Positions 1-7,820 of a stretch of 64,000 nt of DNA are shown one piece after another. This DNA comes from Shewanella benthica (GTDB lineage: Bacteria > Pseudomonadota > Gammaproteobacteria > Enterobacterales > Shewanellaceae): the NCBI GenBank assembly GCA_023284085.1, contig JAKVHY010000013.1, forward strand, positions 62,001 to 126,000, given 5' to 3'. The notes beneath the pieces are model-generated. The model made no database searches. It was not told the DNA's origin and saw nothing but the letters and a program-made list of their open reading frames with translations. Every line of letters begins with the position of its first letter. Within the stretch, counting starts at the first letter, position 1. The translations under genes and the position numbers were made by a program.

Positions 1-1643
1 ACGGCGAGCAGGCCTACATACACAACTAAGACTAAGGAAAGCTTACGAGTCAGGGATGAAACCAACTTCATGTACTTGCCGGTGACACGTTCAAAATGTT
101 TATTGAAGGTGGCATGGAAGCCTTTAGTATGCTTCTTTGGCCGTCTAAGAAGGGAAGCACACAAAGCTGGGCTTAATGTCAGGGCATTAATCGATGAAAT
201 CAGTACCGAGATACATATGGTCACCGAGAACTGGGCATACATCTGCCCCGTGATCCCAGGCATGACTGCCGTAGGAGCAAACACAGCTAGCAAGACTAAG
301 GTGGTCGCAATGATCGGTCCTGTGACCTCTTTCATCGCCTTAGATGTCGCTTCTTTGGGTGATAACCCCTCATCTTCCATCAAACGAGTGACGTTCTCCA
401 CCACCACAATCGCATCATCGACCACAATACCGATAGCCAAAATCAGGGCGAACAGAGATACCGTATTGATGCTCATGCCAAAAACCAGCAGGAAGGCAAA
501 TGTACCGATAAGAGACACAGGGATCGCGATAGCAGGTACCAGAGTCGAGCGTACATCCTGCAAGAAGATAAACACCACTAAGATTACGAGCGCTATGGAG
601 ATAAACAGCGTCTGCACTACCTCCTTGATCGAAGTTTCGACAAACTCTGTGGTGTCATAGAGGACTTCATATTGCAGATCTCTAGGAAACTGCTTCGACA
701 ATTTGTCCATCTCGGCCTTAATTGCCGCACCGACTTCTAATGCATTGGCATCGGGCGATTGATAGACGGCAATGATGGCGGAAGGTTTATTGTTCAGTCG
801 ACCCTGAGCATCATAGGTCTGAGAGCCCAGCTCCACTCTGGCTACATCGCCGACGATAACTTTAGAGCCATCATTATTGGCGCGGATCATCACCTCACGA
901 AACTCTTGGGGATCCTTCAAACGTCCCTTGGTTTGCAGTGTGTACTGAAACTGTTGATCCGGATCCACTGGTGCAGCGCCGATACGACCCGCCGCGACCT
1001 GAATGTTTTGCTCTTGTAGTGAGGCTATGACGTCCGATGCCGTCACCCCAAGACTGGCCATCTTATCCGGGTTCAGCCAGATACGAATGGCGTAGTCCAG
1101 CGCTCCGATCACCTGAACTTTAGACACACCATTTTGACGCGCTAAAGAGTCGGTGATATTCAGTCCGGCATAGTTGGTGATAAACAGAGAATCGAACGTC
1201 TCATTGGGGGACACCAGGTTCACCACCATCAAGATATTCGGGCTCTGTTTCTCCACCGTTACGCCCTGGCGCTGAACCTCAGCAGGGAGTCTAGGCATGG
1301 CCTGTTGCACCCGGTTCTGTACTTTCACCTGAGCCATGTCGGCATCGGTACCCACATCGAATGTCACACTCAAGGAGTAGCTGCCATCGTTGGAACTCTT
1401 AGACTCCATATAGAGCATGTCTTCGACGCCGTTCACTTCCGCTTCCAGCGGCTGAGCTATGGTGTCTCTGACAATATTGGCGCTGGCACCGGCATAACTG
1501 GTCGACACATTAATCTGCGGGGGGGCTATCTCAGGAAATTCCGATACCGATAATATCGGAATAGAGATCAGGCCAACCAGCGTCAGTACCGTCGAGATAA
1601 CGAAGGCAAACTTGGGCCTGTTGATAAAAAACTCACTAATCAT
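1..1643 (-). CDS. RND efflux pump, HAE1/AcrB-like inner-membrane transporter (3' end outside window)
   Basis: This is a proton-driven drug/solute exporter of the RND superfamily and works with the adaptor encoded just upstream. The visible N-terminal ~547 residues begin MISEFFINRPKFAFVISTVL, the usual cytoplasmic start plus first membrane helix. A periplasmic porter domain follows, then the helix block with the VDDAIVVVENV segment typical of TM4, which carries the proton-relay aspartates in this family. The start at 1643 has AGGGGA about 6 bases upstream. The gene overlaps the preceding mini-ORF stop by ATGA. The C-terminal half lies outside the window, so substrate class cannot be judged. 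Family call is secure; substrate is unknown. Confidence 0.93.
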   Translation of the reverse strand, partial: MISEFFINRPKFAFVISTVLTLVGLISIPILSVSEFPEIAPPQINVSTSYAGASANIVRDTIAQPLEAEVNGVEDMLYMESKSSNDGSYSLSVTFDVGTDADMAQVKVQNRVQQAMPRLPAEVQRQGVTVEKQSPNILMVVNLVSPNETFDSLFITNYAGLNITDSLARQNGVSKVQVIGALDYAIRIWLNPDKMASLGVTASDVIASLQEQNIQVAAGRIGAAPVDPDQQFQYTLQTKGRLKDPQEFREVMIRANNDGSKVIVGDVARVELGSQTYDAQGRLNNKPSAIIAVYQSPDANALEVGAAIKAEMDKLSKQFPRDLQYEVLYDTTEFVETSIKEVVQTLFISIALVILVVFIFLQDVRSTLVPAIAIPVSLIGTFAFLLVFGMSINTVSLFALILAIGIVVDDAIVVVENVTRLMEDEGLSPKEATSKAMKEVTGPIIATTLVLLAVFAPTAVMPGITGQMYAQFSVTICISVLISSINALTLSPALCASLLRRPKKHTKGFHATFNKHFERVTGKYMKLVSSLTRKLSLVLVVYVGLLA

Positions 1644-1720
1644 GACATTCCCCTATTAGCCAATAGCAAAGGCAAACTTAGGCTAATTTTAGAGCCACCA
1701 ATAAAAAACTCACTAATCAT
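1640..1720 (-). CDS. 26-codon mini-ORF, decayed duplicate of the RND pump start (second copy)
   Basis: The ORF reads MISEFFIGGSKISLSLPLLL and runs on to ANRGMS. The first seven codons equal those of the pump, and the later CCTAAGTTTGCCTTTG matches the pump's CCCAAGTTTGCCTTCG. It keeps an AGGGGA ribosome-binding site and ends in TGA overlapping the pump's ATG (ATGA). It is probably a by-product of a 77-bp tandem duplication, but it is laid out so that translation would couple into the pump gene. Whether it is translated is unknown. Confidence 0.4.
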   Translation of the reverse strand: MISEFFIGGSKISLSLPLLLANRGMS

Positions 1721-1797
1721 GACATTCCCCTGTTAGCCAGTGGCAAAGGCAAATTTAGGCTAATTTTAGAGCCACCAATAAAAAATTCACTCATCAT
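1717..1797 (-). CDS. 26-codon mini-ORF, decayed duplicate of the RND pump start (first copy)
   Basis: The ORF reads MMSEFFIGGSKISLNLPLPL then ANRGMS, and lies exactly 77 bp upstream of the next copy. It begins 9 bases after the adaptor stop codon and ends in TGA overlapping the ATG of the second mini-ORF. With the next copy it forms a chain of ATGA-linked reading frames from the adaptor to the pump. No function is claimed. Confidence 0.4.
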   Translation of the reverse strand: MMSEFFIGGSKISLNLPLPLANRGMS

Positions 1798-1806
1798 GAC
1801 ATAGTC

Positions 1807-2985
1807 CTACTTAGCATCGCTGGCAGTGGGTGTTGCTTGAGTATCTTGAAATGGCACTATTTCTTGCTCGACAGCATTAACCTTGATACCCGGACGGATC
1901 TTCTGTAGACCATCGACTACGATACGCTCGCCATCTTCGAGACCGCTAAGCACACGCCAGTCGATACCGAAACGCTCACCAAGCTCGACGATGCGCTTCT
2001 CTACTTCATCTTGTTCATTGAGCACCATGACGAAACGCCCCTGCTGATCTTCCTGTACTGCGGCTTGAGGAATGAGTAGGGCTTTCTCTTTGATGGGGGA
2101 TTCGATTATCAGAGTCACAAACATGCCTGGTAGCATTAATTTAGCATCATTCTTGAAGGTCGCTCTTATGGGTAAGGTTCCCGTCGCTGCATCGACCTTA
2201 TTGCTGACAAAATCGATATATCCCGTCTCATTAAACATAGTGCCGTTAGGCAGACGCAGGCTTATCACGATATCTGAAATCTGTACTTGATGTTTTGCGG
2301 CCTGGGAAAATTTCTGTTGAGCAGAGATAAGCTTCTTCTCTGCAACCTGAAAGTTAACCCACATAGGTTGTAGCTGAACCAGGTTCGCCATCTCTGAATT
2401 TGGCGTAATGATGTCTCCGGTACTGACCTTAGCATTACTGATGCGACCGGAAATAGGCGCATAAACCTTGGTATAACTCAGTTGTAATTCGGCGCCCTGT
2501 ACGGCGGCTTCAGCTTGTACCACACCGGCTGCGGTGGTGAGTTTACGAGAGGTCAGCTCATCCATATCTTGCGCACTGATCATGCCATCAGGAAGCAGCC
2601 TTCTGCCACGTTCCCAATTCATCACCGCCACATCTCTCGACGCGAATGCCTGCTTAAGCACCGCTTTTTGCTGAGCTAACTCAGAAATATAATTAGCAGG
2701 GTCGATCTCAAATAACAGGTCGCCGGCACTAACGTCATCCCCCTCAATAAACGCACGCTTGAGTAATTGGCCCTGAATTTGAGACTTGATGGTGACATCT
2801 TCTGATGCCCTGGTACGTCCTACTATCTCAGACTTAGACTGAATTTCTTTGGTACTAGCCGTGTTGACTATCACACTGGGAAGCATTTGGGCTTGAGGCG
2901 CCGGAGCCTCCCCACAAGCCGTGAGTTGCGCTGCGGCAATGATAAGAACGCAGTACTTTAAAATTGAAACGGTTCTGGCCAGCAT
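1807..2985 (-). CDS. RND efflux periplasmic adaptor (membrane fusion protein), lipoprotein
   Basis: This HlyD/AcrA-family adaptor links the downstream RND pump to an outer-membrane channel. The N-terminus carries a lipoprotein signal with lipobox LTAC (Cys24). The order is then barrel-sandwich/lipoyl half (residues ~60-95), a helical hairpin (~95-160) and the second lipoyl half (YAPISGRISNAKVSTGD). A beta-barrel and a membrane-proximal domain complete the 392 residues, a normal family length. The start is supported by GGAGG five bases upstream. It is first in an operon with the RND pump, separated only by the mini-ORFs. No outer-membrane factor is visible here. Confidence 0.93.
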   Translation of the reverse strand: MLARTVSILKYCVLIIAAAQLTACGEAPAPQAQMLPSVIVNTASTKEIQSKSEIVGRTRASEDVTIKSQIQGQLLKRAFIEGDDVSAGDLLFEIDPANYISELAQQKAVLKQAFASRDVAVMNWERGRRLLPDGMISAQDMDELTSRKLTTAAGVVQAEAAVQGAELQLSYTKVYAPISGRISNAKVSTGDIITPNSEMANLVQLQPMWVNFQVAEKKLISAQQKFSQAAKHQVQISDIVISLRLPNGTMFNETGYIDFVSNKVDAATGTLPIRATFKNDAKLMLPGMFVTLIIESPIKEKALLIPQAAVQEDQQGRFVMVLNEQDEVEKRIVELGERFGIDWRVLSGLEDGERIVVDGLQKIRPGIKVNAVEQEIVPFQDTQATPTASDAK

Positions 2986-3554
2986 TTAAGCCTCCGGTAG
3001 AGTATAGACATTTAATTTTTATCCTAAAATTATAAGCAGATATATGCGGCATTAATAGCCATTTACAAGTTTATTTCATTTATTTCACAATTCATTCATC
3101 ACTAAGTGTTCACTCACGACCTCCTTTGTAAATTGAACAACATCTAACAATACATATGTATCTCATGTTCTGGATACATAGCTTGTGAATCAAGCAGATA
3201 ACTGATTATCATCTGTATACATGCAAAACTGAAATTAGTTAGTATCACCTTTAGTGATAGGCATTCATTCTTACAGTGGAGGTTCTGAGATCATGCCGTC
3301 GGATAGTCAATTAGCTGTTGCTTTATTAACCGAAGACGAAACAAGAGAGATAAATAGTCAAAAAGTGGGATCTAGCACAAGGTTATCCGGGTTTGAGTCA
3401 TGCTAAAAAAGAGTTATAGCAAGTTCACTATTCTTGTTCAGAAGAGACAGACCAGAGATAGTAAACTTAATAAGAGTAAAGACGAATAAACGTTGACCGA
3501 TCAGAAAAGCAATGCCTATGATGGCATTAGTAATCGCAAACAAGTAGGTAATAT
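2986..3554. other. Intergenic region upstream of the efflux operon
   Basis: AT-rich 570-bp gap. It holds the presumed efflux promoter reading leftward, a 12-bp palindrome ATACATATGTAT at 3150-3161 that could be an operator, and one short ORF at 3293-3406. No local regulator gene for the pump is present. Confidence 0.5.
3293..3406 (+). CDS. Possible 37-residue small protein or gene remnant
   Basis: ATG with GGAGG about 9 bases upstream opens MPSDSQLAVALLTEDETREI and ends at TAA after 37 codons. No family is recognised and there is no membrane segment. It may be the leftover 5' end of a decayed gene or a real small protein. The only support is the good ribosome-binding site. Confidence 0.25.
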   Translation: MPSDSQLAVALLTEDETREINSQKVGSSTRLSGFESC

Positions 3555-3917
3555 ATGACAGCAATCTCACATGTATACAACTATACCGTTCGATGCCCAC
3601 ACGTTAAAGATCCTGCTCACCCCACAACATGGCAAAACCATATTGAGTTTAATCAATCTTGCGAAATTGGATTAAGCCGAATCACAAAATGGCACGGCCG
3701 CTCAGGCAACCGTATCTTCGAACTGGACGGATTCGTCGTCAGAGAGGCTGAGACCGAGAGTGCCTATTTCTCCATGCAAAACAAACGAATTAAAGACGAC
3801 GGTCATGTACTGGTGACCTTCAAAATTCACATGGATGAGTCGACGAAAGATACGTCGGTACAAGAGATCATGCAGCACTTGATAGTTGATCTCGATGAAA
3901 AAATAGCTAAGCTCTAG
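3555..3917 (+). CDS. Hypothetical protein, 120 residues
   Basis: Soluble small protein with no signal peptide or membrane segment. The composition is ordinary for a folded protein, with clustered aromatic and charged residues (ITKWHGRSGNRIFELDGF) and a C-terminal amphipathic helix. I do not recognise a family. A GTAGG lies just upstream of the ATG, and a strong hairpin follows at 3974-3997. It stands alone between the efflux promoter region and a small lipoprotein gene. It is probably real on length, termination and spacing. Confidence 0.6.
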   Translation: MTAISHVYNYTVRCPHVKDPAHPTTWQNHIEFNQSCEIGLSRITKWHGRSGNRIFELDGFVVREAETESAYFSMQNKRIKDDGHVLVTFKIHMDESTKDTSVQEIMQHLIVDLDEKIAKL

Positions 3918-3973
3918 TCTACTAATGTCAATGGGGATAAAACCTGCGGTATAACCCCCTGATGCTAAATTAA

Positions 3974-3997
3974 CACTGCCTCTTTTATGAGGCAGTG
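3974..3997 (+). terminator. Rho-independent terminator-like hairpin
   Basis: Nine-base perfect stem CACTGCCTC / GAGGCAGTG with loop TTTTAT, followed by CACATTTT. It lies 57 bases after the stop of the gene ending at 3917. Confidence 0.7.
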
Positions 3998-4144
3998 CAC
4001 ATTTTAAGACTTAATAACCAAGACCTTTCCAAGTTCCCCGTAAAATACGTGAGCCCCATGTCCACAATAAGAAGTTTGTTTCTCTTTCGGCCAATGCCTT
4101 AAACCGCTAAAATAGCCCGGACATCTAACTTTGAGTATTTAAAA

Positions 4145-4363
4145 ATGAAATTATCCCTGATGGTTCTAGCGCTTTTTATCGGACTGACTGGCTGCGCTGA
4201 CCTACAAGATGCAGGACGCACCATTGGCCAAACCACCAAAGAAGTCACTACTGAGATAGGTCATGCTACGAGAGATGCAACTAAGGCCATAGGCCACGCC
4301 TCTCGTGATGCGGTCAAATCGGTTAAAGCAGACTTAAGCGATGAAGGTGAGAAAAACAACTAA
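4145..4363 (+). CDS. Small lipoprotein with three 11-residue amphipathic repeats
   Basis: The 72-residue precursor has a lipobox LTGC (Cys17), so it should be lipidated; Ala at +2 favours the outer membrane. The mature part contains three consecutive 11-mers at residues 27-37, 38-48 and 49-59: IGQTTKEVTTE, IGHATRDATKA and IGHASRDAVKS. The tail is acidic and lysine-rich. The 11-residue periodicity is the type seen in LEA-like and other amphipathic-helix proteins. Function is unknown; envelope stabilisation or stress protection is only an inference. It is preceded by no clear operon partner. Confidence 0.7.
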   Translation: MKLSLMVLALFIGLTGCADLQDAGRTIGQTTKEVTTEIGHATRDATKAIGHASRDAVKSVKADLSDEGEKNN

Positions 4364-4470
4364 GTATATCGAATCGGGGCCTAGCCCCTCAGTTTACATA
4401 CTCAGACTGAATACCCAGACTGAATATCCAGACTAAGTCCTCAAACTAAACCCGCAGCCAGAATTGAAAA

Positions 4471-5277
4471 ATGAACACATTGAAACTCACCTCCTGCATG
4501 GCCCCTAATGCCGATGAATTTGTAAAATCTTTGGCTCAATACCTGGCTAATAGATTAAATATCCACATAGAGGCTTGTCTGGATATCCCCTGGCAAGAGC
4601 GGGAATTAGGCTTCGATGCCGGCGATATCGACATATGTTGGATCTGCGGCCTTCCCTATATCTGGAAGGTAGACAAACCCGCTCCCAAGGTTGAACTACT
4701 GGCGACACCAGTATTAAAGGGCAGGCGCTACCGCAACAGGGCCGTCTACTATTCTGATGTGGTGGTGCACAAAGACAGTCCAATACACAGCTTTGCCGAT
4801 CTCGAAGGCATGCGTTGGTCCTATAATGAACCACAGTCCCACTCCGGCACCTATGTCGTGCGTGATCATTTGGCTAAGATGGGTAAGGATTGTCGATATT
4901 TTGGTAAGGTAGTCGAATCAGGTGCCCACCAGAACTCGATACAGATGATTTTAGACAATCGGATCGACGCCTCTGCTATCGATAGCTGGGTTCTGGAATT
5001 AGAGATGATAAAAAACCCGGAACTCGCTTCAAAGCTGCGGGTCATAGACACCCTTGGCCCCAGCAGTTTTCCGCCCTGGATGATATCTAGGCTTGTCCCG
5101 GTTGAATTACGCCGACGCATTAAACATCTCTTGATGGAGATGCACCTAGATCCTATTGGCCTAAGTATATTGGACAAGGTAGAGATCTCACATTTCTCCG
5201 CTACCGAGGACAGAGACTATGATCCTATTCGGAAAATGGCTCAGAGCGCCGAGAAAATAGAGTGGGCCGAAATTTAA
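4471..5277 (+). CDS. PhnD-like substrate-binding-fold protein, no signal peptide
   Basis: This protein matches the periplasmic phosphate/phosphonate-binding (PhnD-type) fold: DICWICGLPYIW early, then SFADLEGMRWSYNEPQSHSG, the family's loop after domain crossing. The C-terminal half has IDASAIDSWVLELE. It is 268 residues long, and the N-terminus MNTLKLTSCMAPNADEF runs straight into the first strand with no hydrophobic signal. No ABC permease or ATPase gene is nearby. It may be cytoplasmic, for example a sensor-like or enzyme-associated binding protein, rather than a transporter component. The fold call is good; the ligand is unknown. Confidence 0.75.
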   Translation: MNTLKLTSCMAPNADEFVKSLAQYLANRLNIHIEACLDIPWQERELGFDAGDIDICWICGLPYIWKVDKPAPKVELLATPVLKGRRYRNRAVYYSDVVVHKDSPIHSFADLEGMRWSYNEPQSHSGTYVVRDHLAKMGKDCRYFGKVVESGAHQNSIQMILDNRIDASAIDSWVLELEMIKNPELASKLRVIDTLGPSSFPPWMISRLVPVELRRRIKHLLMEMHLDPIGLSILDKVEISHFSATEDRDYDPIRKMAQSAEKIEWAEI

Positions 5278-5340
5278 GCCAGGACACAAAATATCGTTCC
5301 AATCCGTTCTACTTACATCTATGCCCTATGGCTTATTTTT

Positions 5341-5403
5341 TATGACTTATGACTTATGACTTATGACTTATGACTTATGACTTATGACTTATGACTTATG
5401 ACT
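5341..5403. repeat. Heptamer tandem repeat (TATGACT)x9
   Basis: Nine perfect copies of TATGACT, directly beyond the 3' end of the BCCT gene. Flanking TATGGCTTAT and TTAGCTTATGG look like degenerate copies, and the last codons of the BCCT gene (CATAAGCCATAAG on its strand) resemble the unit. This suggests expansion from the gene end. Confidence 0.95.
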
Positions 5404-5409
5404 TTTAGC

Positions 5410-6882
5410 TTATGGCTTATGTTTTATCAGCTCTTTTACCATGATGCCTGCCTGAGCGAGTAAAATTAGCGTAAAGGGGAGCGCGCCAAAAATCGCGATC
5501 TGTTTATTCAGGTCGATATTATTTTTCAATACCAAGGCTGCCGTGATCGCCACCAGCACTAAGCTCCACATCAACTTAGATTTCACCGCCTGACTTCCCG
5601 TCATCATACTAGTGACATAGATAGCCGAATCTGCGCTGGTGATCACAAATGTTATCAAGAGCAAGATGGCGCTATAGGTCAGGATTTTCCCAAAAGCCAG
5701 GTTATCGAAGAAGGTGAACAGGCCCAGAGTAAAATCTCTATCGGTAGCCTGTACTACATCAGGCAAGATACTCATCTCAAATACGCTGCCGCCGAAGGTA
5801 CTGAACCAGACAATGGAGGTCACGGTAGGTATGAGTATGGTGCACAGCAGATATTGACGTATGGTACGGCCACGACTGATTCGAGCGATGAAGGGACCGA
5901 CAAAAGGTGCCCAGGCAATCCACCAGACAAAATAGATGATGCTCCAGCCTTCACTCCATTGACGAGAATCCATATCGATAGAGAAAGAGACAGATGGTAA
6001 GAGTTGCAGATAAGTCAGAGTCGAAGTAAGCACAGTACAGGCGACAGATAAAGGGTCGACCAGGGCTAGCACCGCCACCAGCATAACGACCACTAACAGC
6101 AGGTTGAACAGACTCATCCGCTTGATCCCCTTATCCAGCCCCATGGTAGAGGAAAGGGTGAAGGCTAAGGTGATGGCCATGAGTAGGCCGAGTCGAAAAC
6201 TCACTCCACCGACATCTGAGCCTATGCTCTGCTCCACGCCACTCTGCACTAAAGCTATGGTATTAGCCAAGGTTCCCGCGACGCCGAAGATCACCGCCAC
6301 CACAGCCAGAAGATCGAATACTTGATACCGGCTTGACTCAGGTTTATCGGTGAAGCTGGCCGAGATAGTCATAGGTCTGGACTTGTTGAAGGCAAACCAT
6401 GCCATCACCAAACCTGAAATAGCATAGAGGCTCCAGGCATGCAGCCCCCAATGAAAATAGGTCAAGGCCAGTGCACTATCTTTACCTATAACATCGGCAG
6501 GCATAAATGCGGGTGGGTGCGCATAATGCGCAATAGGCTCGGCCACTCCCCAGAAAATAAGTCCGGAGCCCATACCAGCGGCAAATAGCATGGCGGTCCA
6601 GCTGACAAAACCAAATTCGGGCTTGGCACCTTCACCTAACTTAATTTTACCCCAGGGACTCAAGGCGATAGCCAGAGATAAAATCACAAATAGGGAGGGA
6701 ATGATGATGAAAGCCAGGCCAAATTCATGGATGGCGTAAGCCGTTACCCCGGCCACCAAAGATATTGCCGTCTCGGGGAAGATGAGGAAGGCTGCCGCCG
6801 CAATACAACAGCAAATAAGTCCTATGGACTCCCGACTCAATTTACTCATCAGGTTTTGAATGGAATGCGTTAATGTGTTCAT
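5410..6882 (-). CDS. BCCT-family transporter (betaine/choline/carnitine type)
   Basis: Secondary transporter of trimethylammonium compounds, usually sodium- or proton-coupled and often used for osmoprotection. There are about twelve hydrophobic segments. Family signatures are MGSGLIFWGVAEP near residue 100 and the tryptophan-rich substrate segment YFVWWIAWAPFVGPFIARIS near residue 310. The C-terminus is short, without a long osmosensing tail. I chose ATG at 6882 (MNTLTHSIQN); a GTG at 6921 would add 13 residues. Neither has a clear ribosome-binding site. It is monocistronic, with the heptamer array immediately downstream. Substrate is not deducible. Confidence 0.9.
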   Translation of the reverse strand: MNTLTHSIQNLMSKLSRESIGLICCCIAAAAFLIFPETAISLVAGVTAYAIHEFGLAFIIIPSLFVILSLAIALSPWGKIKLGEGAKPEFGFVSWTAMLFAAGMGSGLIFWGVAEPIAHYAHPPAFMPADVIGKDSALALTYFHWGLHAWSLYAISGLVMAWFAFNKSRPMTISASFTDKPESSRYQVFDLLAVVAVIFGVAGTLANTIALVQSGVEQSIGSDVGGVSFRLGLLMAITLAFTLSSTMGLDKGIKRMSLFNLLLVVVMLVAVLALVDPLSVACTVLTSTLTYLQLLPSVSFSIDMDSRQWSEGWSIIYFVWWIAWAPFVGPFIARISRGRTIRQYLLCTILIPTVTSIVWFSTFGGSVFEMSILPDVVQATDRDFTLGLFTFFDNLAFGKILTYSAILLLITFVITSADSAIYVTSMMTGSQAVKSKLMWSLVLVAITAALVLKNNIDLNKQIAIFGALPFTLILLAQAGIMVKELIKHKP

Positions 6883-7045
6883 AGGTGATAAGGTTTTAAT
6901 GTCCGGCGCGGTAACAAACACAGGCCAGAAGGTATGAATTGGCCGCTAGCCTAACACACCCGTAATAAAAAGGACTAAGCCTATGCCCAGTCCTTGAAGG
7001 CTTGATCTCTCGAATTCTCGTCCCTAAGAGCCTTCAGCCCCCGCG

Positions 7046-7414
7046 TCAGGCTGCATTTGCACGAATCCCATGGGGAATTGGCAAGCCTTGCTCATTAACA
7101 TTCACGAACACCATCTTATCGATATAGACCACTGGCAGGCGGGTCAACTTGTTTCTCACCTCACAGCACACGGTTATCGAGCTAGAACCAGCGCTGATCA
7201 TCTCCAGTCCGAACTCGATAACATCTCCCTGCCTAGCAGGGGTTCTGAAGTTAACCTCCGAAATAATCTTAGTCACTATGCTCTGGCTATGCATCTGGCA
7301 TCCGGCAAAAATTGCCGCTTCTTCATCAATCCAACTTAACAGCTGGCCGCCAAACAGTGCATTAGCAGGATTTAGGTGCTCAGGTTTGATAAATCTACGG
7401 CTGTAATATTTCAT
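7046..7414 (-). CDS. Acyl-CoA thioesterase, YciA/hotdog family
   Basis: This enzyme hydrolyses acyl-CoA thioesters in the cytoplasm. The 122-residue single hotdog domain contains HLNPANALFGGQLLSWIDEEA, the active-site segment of the YciA/BACH subfamily with its catalytic aspartate. VNFRTPARQGDVIEF, the usual core strand/turn, follows. A good AGGGAG lies upstream of the ATG. It is transcribed alone, downstream of nothing on its strand for about 400 bp. Chain-length specificity is not visible. Confidence 0.88.
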   Translation of the reverse strand: MKYYSRRFIKPEHLNPANALFGGQLLSWIDEEAAIFAGCQMHSQSIVTKIISEVNFRTPARQGDVIEFGLEMISAGSSSITVCCEVRNKLTRLPVVYIDKMVFVNVNEQGLPIPHGIRANAA

Positions 7415-7820
7415 TTATATCTCCCTTCTTAAAACTTAACAGTCAAAAGTTAATCAGTTTCAATGTCTAACCACAAAGATTCAAAGCCTGTAACAGGCCT
7501 GCATATCTAATGGCACTAAATACCCATTAATAGGTAGCAAGATGAGGGCCAACTTTTAATTAGCTAATAAACAACAGCTTAATAAAATATGAAATGAAAC
7601 TTGCTCACCAATATTGAGCAAGCATCGGCATTATGCTCCCTTAGCGAACAGATTGATTTCAACAAACAAAGAGTAAAGCCTCGTCGAGTACCCCACAACA
7701 GAGTCACAAAACCTACATATATCCAACCCATTTTTGTCATGAAAAACATAGACAATCGTCGCGTCTAAAAATGAAATCCCAACATACCTCAATACAATAA
7801 GGGTGATGATAGTGATTAAT
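7415..7820. other. Intergenic region between divergent thioesterase and phosphatase genes
   Basis: About 400 bp of AT-rich sequence that must hold both promoters. A TTTTTGTCATGAAAAACATAGACAA stretch near 7731 vaguely resembles a Pho-box half-site, but not well enough to call. No credible gene was found here. Confidence 0.4.

Larger units (their letters stand above)
1640..1797 (-). repeat. 77-bp tandem duplication of the pump translation-initiation region
   Basis: The motif ATGATTAGTGAGTTTTTTAT begins at 1643 and at 1720, and a two-base variant begins at 1797; the period is exactly 77 bp. Copies at 1720 and 1797 share an extra block (about TTGGTGGCTCTAAAATTAG) absent from the true pump gene. 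The two extra copies have therefore diverged from the pump but resemble each other. Confidence 0.85.

Noticed and set aside
1305..1553. Plus-strand ORF inside the RND pump gene
   Set aside because: Antisense shadow of a clearly conserved transporter.
3188..3207. Fur box in the efflux upstream region (GATAACTGATTATCATC)
   Set aside because: The half-sites are not in 7-1-7 spacing, so the match is too poor compared with the perfect site at 19109.
7731..7760. Pho box upstream of the alkaline phosphatases
   Set aside because: Only one TGTCAT-like half-site; the second repeat at the expected spacing is missing.
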